Assembly: GCA_013362195.1 (NCBI GenBank)
Contig: JABFWM010000689.1
Location: 1-14,687, forward strand
Source of the DNA: Acidobacteriota bacterium
Lineage (GTDB): Bacteria > Acidobacteriota > Vicinamibacteria > Vicinamibacterales > 2-12-FULL-66-21
Reading direction: 5' to 3'
DNA: 14,687 nucleotides
Part shown: piece by piece, positions 6,806 to 12,921 of the stretch
How the letters are laid out: the number at the start of each line of letters is the position of its first letter
How positions within the stretch are numbered: position 1 is the stretch's first letter
Notes under the pieces: generated by a model
Told to the model about the DNA's origin: nothing
The model's database searches: none
Seen by the model: only the letters and a program-made list of their open reading frames with translations
Translations under genes and position numbers: made by a program

Positions 6806-8014
6806 GTGACCGCTCCGTCTCCCGCTCGCGATACCGGCGTCCTTCCGATCACCCGCATCACGTCAATCGACGCGTTCCGCGGGTTCGTCATGTTCCTGAT
6901 GCTGGCCGAGGCGATGCGCCTCTGGACGCTGCACGAGGCCTTTCCGGCCAGCCGCCTCTGGGCGATCGTCGCCTACAACACCTCGCACGTGCCCTGGCAG
7001 GGCTGCTCGCTCCACGATCTCATTCAGCCCGCGTTCTCGTTCCTCGTCGGGGCGGCGCTGCCGTTCTCGATCGCCTCGCGGCAGGCGCGCGGGCAGACGT
7101 TCGGCCGCATGCTGCTGCACGCCGCATGGCGGAGCCTCGCGCTCATCTTTCTTGGCATCTTCCTGCGCTCGCTCGCGCGTCCGACCACCTACTGGACGTT
7201 CGAAGACACGCTGACGCAGATCGGACTCGGCTACACGTTCCTGTTCCTGATCGCGTTCGCGCGGCTCCGCACGCAGGTGCTCGTCTTCAGCGTGCTGTTG
7301 GTCGGCTTCTGGCTCGCGTTTGCGCTGTACCCGGCGCCCGGACCTGATTTCGACTACACGAAAGTCGGCGTTCCGGCCGACTGGCCGCACCTCTATTCCG
7401 GGTTCCTCTCGCACTTCAACAAGAACTCGAACCTGTCGTGGGCGTTCGACGTCCGGTTCCTCAACCTGTTCCCGCGCGAGCAGCCCTTCCTCTTCAACAG
7501 CGGCGGCTGGTCGACGCTCAGCTTCATCCCCACGCTCGCGACGATGATGCTGGGGTTGTGGAGCGGCGAGTGGCTGAAGTCCACGCGCACGACGGCCGGC
7601 AAATTCAAGGCGCTCGTCGCCGCCGGGGTCGTCCTCGTGCTCGCCGGGCTCGTGCTGCAGTGGCTGCACATCTGCCCGATCGTCAAGCGCATCTGGACCT
7701 CGTCGTACACGCTCTACAGCGGCGGCCTCGTCGTCCTCATGCTGGCGGCGTTCTACGGGATCATCGAGGTGCGCGGCTGGCGGCGCTGGTGCTTCCCGCT
7801 GCTCGTCATCGGCGCGAACTCGATCGCCGTCTACGTCATGAGCTGGACGATGGAGGAATTCGTGACGGGGGCGCTGATGCGCCACGTCGGGATCGGCGCG
7901 TTCTCGTGGCTCGGACCGGCGTTCGTGCCGGTGCTCCGCGGCGCCGCGGTGGTGCTCGTCTTCTGGTCGATTTTGTACTGGATGTACCGGCGCAAGATCT
8001 TCGTGCGGATCTAG
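6806..8014 (+). CDS. HGSNAT-like (DUF1624/DUF5009) multi-pass membrane acyltransferase
   Basis: A 402-residue integral membrane protein with about ten hydrophobic segments. The N-terminal block TSIDAFRGFVMFLM and the next block SHVPWQGCSLHDLIQPAFSFLVG correspond to the conserved start of the heparan-alpha-glucosaminide N-acetyltransferase family, in which a His near the first membrane segment is thought to relay acetyl from acetyl-CoA to a glucosamine-type sugar across the membrane. H66-like His in SHVPW and a second in SLHD are candidates here. Bacterial members are widespread; their substrates are largely undefined but are probably cell-wall or exopolysaccharide sugars. The GTG start is chosen because TAGAAT sits five bases upstream and the protein begins at the expected place. 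The gene is alone: it is divergent from the small membrane-protein gene and followed by a hairpin. Confidence 0.88.
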   Translation: MTAPSPARDTGVLPITRITSIDAFRGFVMFLMLAEAMRLWTLHEAFPASRLWAIVAYNTSHVPWQGCSLHDLIQPAFSFLVGAALPFSIASRQARGQTFGRMLLHAAWRSLALIFLGIFLRSLARPTTYWTFEDTLTQIGLGYTFLFLIAFARLRTQVLVFSVLLVGFWLAFALYPAPGPDFDYTKVGVPADWPHLYSGFLSHFNKNSNLSWAFDVRFLNLFPREQPFLFNSGGWSTLSFIPTLATMMLGLWSGEWLKSTRTTAGKFKALVAAGVVLVLAGLVLQWLHICPIVKRIWTSSYTLYSGGLVVLMLAAFYGIIEVRGWRRWCFPLLVIGANSIAVYVMSWTMEEFVTGALMRHVGIGAFSWLGPAFVPVLRGAAVVLVFWSILYWMYRRKIFVRI

Positions 8015-8090
8015 TTCGGCGCCCCGCATGCGTCAGGGCGCAGGCCTGAGCGTCAACGGGCGGCGACGAGCGGCAATCACCCCGGATCAC

Positions 8091-8120
8091 GCAGGCCGGG
8101 TCTTCAGACCCGGCACCTGC
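8091..8120 (+). terminator. Strong bulged hairpin downstream of the acyltransferase gene
   Basis: The core is CCGGGTCT and AGACCCGG (8097-8104 region and 8105-8113), nearly a perfect palindrome with a 4-base effective loop. After a two-base bulge the stem extends by GCAGG/CCTGC to 8091 and 8120. It begins about 77 bases after the stop at 8014. No U-run follows, so it is a hairpin rather than a classical terminator; it may block Rho or mark the transcript end. The rest of the 247-bp gap (8015-8261) holds nothing else I recognise apart from the Shine-Dalgarno before 8262. Confidence 0.45.
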
Positions 8121-8250
8121 GAGCGGCAGCGCGCGCAGTATTCGCAAGGCGGATGCAATGGTCAGATCGCCGATTCTGCGCGGTTCCCGGCGGCCATCGC
8201 GAGCAAACCTGACAAATGGCCACAATTCCCACGAGGCACGATTCTGGCTC

Positions 8251-8256
8251 AGGAGG
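8251..8256 (+). promoter_or_regulatory. Perfect Shine-Dalgarno (AGGAGG) deciding the Uma2 start
   Basis: AGGAGG is followed by five bases and the ATG at 8262. This fixes the start of the Uma2-type gene and argues against the longer open frame that reaches back to 8028. A TACAAT at 8258-8263 overlaps the start codon. It resembles the -10 boxes at 6795 and 9845, and could alternatively give a leaderless transcript beginning near the second ATG at 8271. Confidence 0.75.
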
Positions 8257-8261
8257 CTACA

Positions 8262-8843
8262 ATGAGCCCCATGGCCGGGAGTGACGACGTGAAATCCCGC
8301 GTGAAGCTCACTTACGACGACTTCCTGCAGTTCCCCGACGACGGGAATCGCTACGAGCTGATTGACGGGGAGCACTATGTGACGCCGTCACCGGACCTTC
8401 GGCATCAACAGATCTCTGGACGGCTGCACCTGATCATTGGCAACTGGCTCGAAGCGCACCCGATCGGGCAGGTGTACTACGCGCCGCTCGACGTCGTCTT
8501 CACGAACGTCGACGTTGTCGAACCCGACCTGCTGTACATGTCGAACGAGCGCGCCGCTTCCATCAGCACGCCCCAGAATCTCGCGGGAGCGCCCGAGCTG
8601 GTGGTGGAAATCGGGTCGCCGTCCACTCGCAAGCGGGACGAAACCATCAAGCGCCGCCTGTACGAGCGGTCCGGCGTCTCCGAATACTGGGTCGTCGACC
8701 CGGAGCTGGATATCGTGCGCGTGTTTCGAAGCCGCGATGGTGAGCTGGGCCGGCCCATGGAACTGTCGGCCGAAGCGGGCGACATGCTGACGACCCCGCT
8801 CCTGCCGGGACTCGACATCCCTCTTGCTCGCGTGTTTGCGTGA
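8262..8843 (+). CDS. Uma2 family (DUF820) PD-(D/E)XK nuclease-like protein
   Basis: A 193-residue protein of the Uma2/DUF820 family, which has a restriction-endonuclease fold. The conserved parts are YELIDGE (E32), VEPDLLYMSNE (D89), and APELVVEIGSPSTRKRDETIKRRLYERSGVSEYWVVDPE (family core around E112-E116, then Lys/Arg and the YWVVDP strand). D89 and E116 fit the metal-binding pair of PD-(D/E)XK enzymes; the usual Lys is not adjacent and may have migrated to the STRKRD segment, as in other Uma2 proteins. These genes are highly amplified in cyanobacteria and some soil bacteria, and a link to mobile DNA has been proposed; the biological role is unproven. It stands alone, followed by a palindromic repeat element and a convergent DJ-1/PfpI gene. 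The start follows the AGGAGG at 8251. Confidence 0.9.
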   Translation: MSPMAGSDDVKSRVKLTYDDFLQFPDDGNRYELIDGEHYVTPSPDLRHQQISGRLHLIIGNWLEAHPIGQVYYAPLDVVFTNVDVVEPDLLYMSNERAASISTPQNLAGAPELVVEIGSPSTRKRDETIKRRLYERSGVSEYWVVDPELDIVRVFRSRDGELGRPMELSAEAGDMLTTPLLPGLDIPLARVFA

Positions 8844-8859
8844 GATCACGCCCTGGGTA

Positions 8860-8979
8860 CTGACGGACACGGGAAGCGCGGCGAGCGCGGGGAGGGACGC
8901 GTTCTGTGGTTTTGTGTAACGGCTTTTCTCCCCGCGCTCTGCTTTCTCCCCGTGTACGTCGGTTCACGGGCGCCGCAAT
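8860..8979. repeat. Palindromic repeat element, copy A
   Basis: About 120 bp in the tail-to-tail gap between the Uma2 and DJ-1/PfpI genes. Its left arm (8863-8894) pairs with its right arm (8928-8959) at roughly 25 of 32 positions, including a perfect 12-bp inner stem, GAGCGCGGGGAG/CTCCCCGCGCTC (8883-8894 and 8928-8939). The 33-base loop is T-rich. The left edge reads CTGACG. The right edge reads GTGTACGT, nine variable bases, then GGCGCCGCAAT (8969-8979). The same edges, order and spacing recur at 9697-9826. The position between convergent genes would allow it to act as a two-way terminator, but the second copy sits between divergent genes. Confidence 0.75.
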
Positions 8980-8994
8980 GTAGTCGGTGCAGCG

Positions 8995-9582
8995 TCAGCG
9001 GGTCGTGGACGCCACGTCACGCTGGCGCGCCTGGCCGTGACGCCCTTCGGCGAACTCTTCGATCATCTTCTTATTGAATGCCGGTATGTCGTCCGGCTTC
9101 CGCGAGGTGACCAGGCCGTTGTCGGTGACGCACTCCTGATCGACCCACTGCGCGCCGGCGTTGCGGAGATCCGTCTGGAGCGAGGGCCACGACGTGACCT
9201 TGCGTCCGCGCACCGCGCCCGCTTCGATCAGCGTCCAGGGGCCGTGGCAGATGGCCGCGATGGGTTTGGCCGCGTCCGCGAACGCTTTCACGAACTTCAC
9301 GGCCGCCGGATTCATGCGGAGGTGATCCGGGTTCATCACGCCGCCGGGCAGCAGCAGCGCGTCGTACTCGTCCGCACGCGCGGCGTCGAGCTTACGATCG
9401 ACGCCGAACTCGTCACCCCATTTCGTGTGCTGCCAGCCCTTCACCTTGTCCGGCTGGGGTGACACGATATCCACGGTCGCGCCTGCCGTTTCGAGCGCCT
9501 TCTTCGGCTCGGTCAGCTCGACCTGTTCGAATCCATTGTCCACGAGCGCGGCCACGCGCTTATTGCGCAGTTCATTAGCCAT
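8995..9582 (-). CDS. DJ-1/PfpI family protein (class I glutamine amidotransferase-like)
   Basis: A 195-residue DJ-1/PfpI superfamily protein. The nucleophile elbow AAICHGPW gives C112 followed by H113, and the acid position is E19 in DNGFEQVELTEP. ALLLPGGVMNPDHLR (about 75-89) is the usual loop in front of the active site. Members act as intracellular peptidase-like enzymes, glyoxalase III or proposed protein deglycases, and are often induced by carbonyl or oxidative stress; the activity of this one is not readable from sequence. The ATG at 9582 is chosen over an in-frame TTG one codon earlier because AGGAGG then has a 5-base spacing. The gene is bracketed by two related palindromic elements and has no operon partner: its downstream neighbour is convergent and its upstream neighbour divergent. 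Confidence 0.93.
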   Translation of the reverse strand: MANELRNKRVAALVDNGFEQVELTEPKKALETAGATVDIVSPQPDKVKGWQHTKWGDEFGVDRKLDAARADEYDALLLPGGVMNPDHLRMNPAAVKFVKAFADAAKPIAAICHGPWTLIEAGAVRGRKVTSWPSLQTDLRNAGAQWVDQECVTDNGLVTSRKPDDIPAFNKKMIEEFAEGRHGQARQRDVASTTR

Positions 9583-9696
9583 CAATGCCTCCTTTCGTGT
9601 TCAGCGATCGTTGTGCAAGCGGTGGTCCATTCAAGTGGTGGCGGTGTTCACCCGTGTCGGAAATGGCCACATCCGGGAACTACCAACAACAGTGAG

Positions 9697-9826
9697 CTGA
9701 CGTACCCGGAGAGGACGCAGAGCTCGGGGAGAACGGCTCAATTAGGTTTTTGTTCTTCAACTTTACGACCGATCTCTCCGGTCTCTCCGCCCTCTGCGGT
9801 GTACGTGAGTGCATCGGCGCCGCAAT
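9697..9826. repeat. Palindromic repeat element, copy B
   Basis: About 130 bp in the gap between the divergent DJ-1/PfpI and LLM genes. The left arm (9700-9732, purine-rich: GAGAGGACGCAGAG) pairs with the pyrimidine-rich right arm (9773-9806) at about 27 of 33 positions with one bulge. The loop (9733-9772) is A+T-rich. The left edge CTGACG and the right edge GTGTACGT, nine bases, GGCGCCGCAAT (9816-9826) match copy A in order, orientation and spacing; the copies differ by about 10 bases in length, in the loop and arms. Its right end is 18 bases before the TACAAT box of the LLM gene, so it may lie in that promoter's upstream region. Confidence 0.75.
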
Positions 9827-9844
9827 TGCGTGAAGTGTGCGGCC

Positions 9845-9850
9845 TACAAT
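9845..9850 (+). promoter_or_regulatory. -10 box (TACAAT) just before the LLM gene start
   Basis: TACAAT ends six bases before the GTG at 9857, and no Shine-Dalgarno lies between. A transcript started from this box would begin at or within a base or two of the GTG, i.e. leaderless. No clear -35 is seen; the expected place falls on the right edge of repeat copy B. Confidence 0.55.
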
Positions 9851-9856
9851 ACAGAA

Positions 9857-10846
9857 GTGGTCCCCGTCTCGGTCCTCGATCTCGCGCCAATCACGCAGGG
9901 CAGCGATGCCGCGGTGGCGCTGAAGCACTCGCTCGATCTCGCGCAGCACGCGGAGCGGTGGGGCTATTCGCGGTACTGGGTGGCCGAGCACCACAATATG
10001 CCAGGCATCGCGAGCGCCGCGACGGCGGTGGTGATCGCGCACATCGCCGGCGGTACGCGAACGATTCGGGTGGGCGCGGGCGGCGTCATGCTGCCGAACC
10101 ACGCACCGCTGGTCGTCGCGGAACAGTTCGGCACGCTCGAGTCGCTCTTTCCGGGACGGATCGATCTCGGTCTGGGACGCGCGCCCGGAACGGATCACAC
10201 GACCGCGGCGGCGCTGCGGCGGACGCTCGGCAGCGACCCCGACGCCTTTCCCCACGACGTGCTCGAACTGCTCTCGTATCTCCACCCGGAGAACGGCCAG
10301 CGCGTCCGCGCGGTGCCGGGCGCGGGCCTCACGATCCCGATTTACATCCTCGGCTCCAGCCTCTTCGGCGCCCAGGTGGCCGCCGCGCTCGGCGTGCCAT
10401 TCGCGTTCGCGTCGCATTTCGCGGCCATGCAGATGACGCAGGCCGTCGAGATCTATCGCGCGCGCTTCCAGCCGTCCGCGCAGCTCGCACGGCCGTACGT
10501 GATCCTCGGCGTCAACGTCGTTGCCGCCGATACCGATGACGCGGCGCGGCTCCTGGCGACCTCCGGCCGGCAGGCCTTCGCGAGCCTGCGGCTCGGCATG
10601 CCGATTCAGCTGCCGCCGCCAAGCCGCGAATGGGAGAAGGACGTGGCGGGATTCGACGTCGACCGCATCGACGGGGCACAGTCGATCGCCTTCGTCGGGT
10701 CGGCCGCGACGATCGGCGGCGGCATGCAGGCCTTCGTCGATCGCACCGGCGCCGACGAGCTGATCGTCGTGTCGCACATCTACCACCACGCTGCGCGGCT
10801 GCGATCCTACGAGATCGTTGCCGACGTCGCGCGGGAACGCGTGTGA
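9857..10846 (+). CDS. LLM-class flavin-dependent oxidoreductase (bacterial luciferase-like)
   Basis: A 329-residue TIM-barrel protein of the luciferase-like monooxygenase family, of the MsnO8-type single-component-like group. The protein begins VPVSVLDLAPI, the family-typical first strand, which is why the GTG at 9857 is preferred to the upstream ATG at 9809. Conserved blocks are YWVAEHHNMPG (43-49, with A43-E44-H45-H46-N47), IRVGAGGVMLPNHAPLVVAEQFGTLESLFPGRIDLGLGRAPGTD, and a late GSAATIGGGMQAFVDRTGADELIVVSHIYHH. Such enzymes use FMNH2 or F420 for oxidation of diverse small molecules; the cofactor and substrate are not assignable here. The gene heads a run of seven plus-strand genes and overlaps the NadR-like gene by 4 bp. 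Its -10 box is only six bases upstream. Confidence 0.92.
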   Translation: MVPVSVLDLAPITQGSDAAVALKHSLDLAQHAERWGYSRYWVAEHHNMPGIASAATAVVIAHIAGGTRTIRVGAGGVMLPNHAPLVVAEQFGTLESLFPGRIDLGLGRAPGTDHTTAAALRRTLGSDPDAFPHDVLELLSYLHPENGQRVRAVPGAGLTIPIYILGSSLFGAQVAAALGVPFAFASHFAAMQMTQAVEIYRARFQPSAQLARPYVILGVNVVAADTDDAARLLATSGRQAFASLRLGMPIQLPPPSREWEKDVAGFDVDRIDGAQSIAFVGSAATIGGGMQAFVDRTGADELIVVSHIYHHAARLRSYEIVADVARERV

Positions 10847-11814
10847 CGCGCGGTCTCGTCCTCGGCAAGTTCCTGCCGTACCATCTCGGCCACGCGCACC
10901 TGATTCGCAGCGCGCGGGCGCAGGTGTCTCGATTGACGGTGCTGGTGTGCTCGCGGGAGCACGACCCGATTCCAGGCGGCCATCGCTATGGCTGGGTGCG
11001 CGCAGCGCATCCCGACTGCGACGTACGCTGGATCGATGAACAGGTGCCGCAGGCGCCCGAGGACAGCGCGGATTTCTGGCCGATCTGGACGTCGCTCATC
11101 GCCAAACATGCCGGCTCTGTCAATCGCGTGTTCACGTCGGAAGCATACGGCGACGAACTGGCCCGCCGGCTTGGCGCGGAGCACGTGTGCGTCGATCGCG
11201 CGCGTGGCACCGTGCCGGTGTCCGGGTCCGCGATCCTGCAGGACCCGATGGCGCTCTGGGACTACATCGCGCCGCAGGCGCGTCCGTGGTTCGTGCGCCG
11301 TATCGCGTTCCTCGGCGCCGAGTCGACGGGCAAGTCGACGATCTGCGTCCGGCTCGCGCGCGAGTTCGAGACGATCTCGGTGCCCGAGTACGGCCGCGTG
11401 TATTGTGAACAGGGCCGTCCCGCGATGGCCCTGGTGCGCGTCGACTTCGAAGCGATCGCGTGGGGGCAGGCCGTCTGGGAGGATGAAGCGGCGGCGGCAG
11501 CGACGCGCGTGCTCTTGTGCGACACCGATCTGCACATCACCGCCACCTGGAGCGACATCGTGATCGGCTCGCGTCCGGACTGGCTGACCGATGCCGCGCG
11601 CGCCCGGCGCTACGACCTGATGATCCTGCTCGATCATGACGTCCCATGGGTGGGCGACGGCACGCGGGTGCTCGAGCGGCGGCGTGCCGAGCACACGCGG
11701 CGGATCCGCGCCGAACTGGACCGCGCCGGCCGGCGCTACGTCACGGTCTCGGGGTCTTTCGAACAGCGCACGGAAGCATGCCGCCGGTTGATCGCCGGGC
11801 TGGTGCAACGCTGA
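10843..11814 (+). CDS. nadR: NadR-like bifunctional NMN adenylyltransferase / ribosylnicotinamide kinase
   Basis: A 323-residue protein with two enzyme halves. Residues 1 to about 145 are a nucleotidyltransferase: GKFLPYHLGHAHLI contains H14-L-G-H17, the adenylyl-transfer HxGH motif, and VSGSAI (about 127) is the matching C-terminal phosphate-binding motif. Residues about 150-323 form a P-loop kinase with Walker A GAESTGKST (about 158-166), an EYGR segment and a LLCDTDLHITATWS acid-rich strand. E. coli NadR adds an N-terminal helix-turn-helix repressor domain; it is absent here, so this should be a salvage enzyme (nicotinamide riboside to NMN to NAD), not a regulator. The GTG at 10843 overlaps the LLM stop as GTGA, implying coupled translation and a shared need for cofactor. 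A small NTF2-like gene follows after 35 bp. Confidence 0.88.
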   Translation: MTRGLVLGKFLPYHLGHAHLIRSARAQVSRLTVLVCSREHDPIPGGHRYGWVRAAHPDCDVRWIDEQVPQAPEDSADFWPIWTSLIAKHAGSVNRVFTSEAYGDELARRLGAEHVCVDRARGTVPVSGSAILQDPMALWDYIAPQARPWFVRRIAFLGAESTGKSTICVRLAREFETISVPEYGRVYCEQGRPAMALVRVDFEAIAWGQAVWEDEAAAAATRVLLCDTDLHITATWSDIVIGSRPDWLTDAARARRYDLMILLDHDVPWVGDGTRVLERRRAEHTRRIRAELDRAGRRYVTVSGSFEQRTEACRRLIAGLVQR

Positions 11815-11823
11815 AACGTGCAG

Positions 11824-11829
11824 TACGAT
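11824..11829 (+). promoter_or_regulatory. Possible -10 box (TACGAT) before the NTF2-like gene
   Basis: TACGAT lies 20 bases before the ATG at 11850, in a 35-base gap. It differs by one base from the TACAAT seen at 9845. No -35 is evident and read-through from the NadR gene is equally likely. Confidence 0.25.
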
Positions 11830-11849
11830 CCGCGCGGGATGCGACAGCT

Positions 11850-12236
11850 ATGAACGACGACGAACGGGCGGTGCGCGAGCTGGTCGACACCTGGATGCGC
11901 GCCACCCGGGCCGGCGATCTCGATCGCGTGCTCGAACTGATGGCGGAGGACGTCGTCTTCCTCGTCGCCGGCGGCGAGCCGATGCGCGGGCGGGCCGCGT
12001 TTGCCGCGACCTTCCGCGGCATGGGCGGCAGCCGCGTCGAAGGACAGGCCGACGTGCAGGAGGTGCGCGTGTTCGGCGACTGGGCGTACTGCTGGACGCA
12101 GATCCAGGTACGCGTGCAGCCGGCCGGAGCGGCCCCGGTGCGAAGGGCAGGCCCCGCGCTGTCGGTCCTCCGCCGCGAACCGGACGGACGCTGGGTCATC
12201 TTCCGGGACGCGAACATGGTCGCGCCAACGCCATAA
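11850..12236 (+). CDS. SgcJ/EcaC-type NTF2-like protein (DUF4440 relatives)
   Basis: A 128-residue cone-shaped alpha+beta (NTF2-like/SnoaL) protein. The start (DDERAVRELVDTWMRATRAGDLDRVLELMAEDVVFLVAGGEPMRGRAAF) is the standard opening of the SgcJ/EcaC family, with the paired helices and the first strands. Later strands contain VRVFGDWAYCWTQIQVRV and WVIFRDANMVAP. The family is often named oxidoreductase from its first member, but many members bind small ligands or act as isomerases or hydrolases with no cofactor; no function can be assigned. No signal peptide is present. The frame is open further back to 11646, but those residues overlap the NadR gene and are spurious. Only 10 bases separate it from the SGNH hydrolase gene. 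Confidence 0.88.
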   Translation: MNDDERAVRELVDTWMRATRAGDLDRVLELMAEDVVFLVAGGEPMRGRAAFAATFRGMGGSRVEGQADVQEVRVFGDWAYCWTQIQVRVQPAGAAPVRRAGPALSVLRREPDGRWVIFRDANMVAPTP

Positions 12237-12246
12237 AGGAGTGGGC

Positions 12247-12921
12247 ATGCGAACCCGTACAACGTGCACGGCCGGCATGGCGATCGCCGTCCTCCTCGTC
12301 GGCGCGCTGCAGGCGCGCGCGCAGCAGGCCGACCCGTGGGCGAAGGAAATGGCGGCGTTCGAGAACCAGGATCGCGCGGACCCGGCAATCGGCGGCGTCG
12401 TGTTCGTCGGCAGCTCGAGTATCCGCTTGTGGGATCTCCACGCGTCGTTCCCCGGCCTCGCCGCGCTGAATCGCGGCTTCGGCGGCTCCCAGATGATCGA
12501 CTCGGTCGATCACGTCGATCGGCTCGTGCTGCGCCACAAGCCGCACACGGTCGTCGTCTACGCCGGCGACAACGACCTGGCGGCCGGCAAGACGCCGCGT
12601 CAGGTGGCCGACGACTTCAAGGCGTTCGTGGCCAGGGTGCGCGCCGCGCTGCCCGCCACGCGGATCGCGTACATCGGCGTCAAGCCGAGCATCCAGCGCT
12701 GGGCGCTGATTGCCAGGGTGCGAGAGACCAACGCGCTCATTCGCGAGTACTGCGCCGGCGACGATCGCGTCGGCTTCATCGACGTCGACGGGCCGATGCT
12801 CGGATGGGACGAGCAGCCTCGCAAGGATCTGTTCGTGGCCGACGGCCTGCACCTGTCGCCGAAGGGCTACGCGCTGTGGACGGCGCTGGTGCAGCCGTTC
12901 GTGGAAGGGCCTCGCGAGTGA
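12247..12921 (+). CDS. Secreted SGNH/GDSL-type hydrolase
   Basis: A 224-residue exported hydrolase. Residues 1-25 are a Sec signal peptide (ending QARA before Q26). The SGNH blocks are all present. Block I is VFVGSSSIRLW (55-62), where the GDS of classical members is GSS and S57 is the probable nucleophile. Block II is NRGFGGSQ with G79/G80 as the oxyanion Gly. Block III is GDND (107-110) with the oxyanion Asn N109. Block V is DGLHLSPKGY with D199 and H202. Related proteins act on platelet-activating-factor-like esters, acylated sugars or peptidoglycan; this one probably acts on an acetylated or acylated carbohydrate outside the membrane (inference). An AAGGAG Shine-Dalgarno lies five bases before the ATG. 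The stop overlaps the next gene by 4 bases (GTGA). Confidence 0.93.
   Translation: MRTRTTCTAGMAIAVLLVGALQARAQQADPWAKEMAAFENQDRADPAIGGVVFVGSSSIRLWDLHASFPGLAALNRGFGGSQMIDSVDHVDRLVLRHKPHTVVVYAGDNDLAAGKTPRQVADDFKAFVARVRAALPATRIAYIGVKPSIQRWALIARVRETNALIREYCAGDDRVGFIDVDGPMLGWDEQPRKDLFVADGLHLSPKGYALWTALVQPFVEGPRE

Noticed and set aside
6863..8029. 388-residue minus-strand open frame
   Set aside because: Antisense to the membrane acyltransferase; composition is charged repeats (Glu/Arg/His) as expected from complementing hydrophobic codons.
8028..8261. N-terminal extension of the Uma2 frame
   Set aside because: The family N-terminus and the AGGAGG both point to the ATG at 8262; the upstream part includes the hairpin at 8091-8120.
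8860..9826. Integron attC sites or a gene cassette
   Set aside because: The elements are palindromic and flank a gene, but I find no GTTRRRY/RYYYAAC core sites and no integrase in the window.
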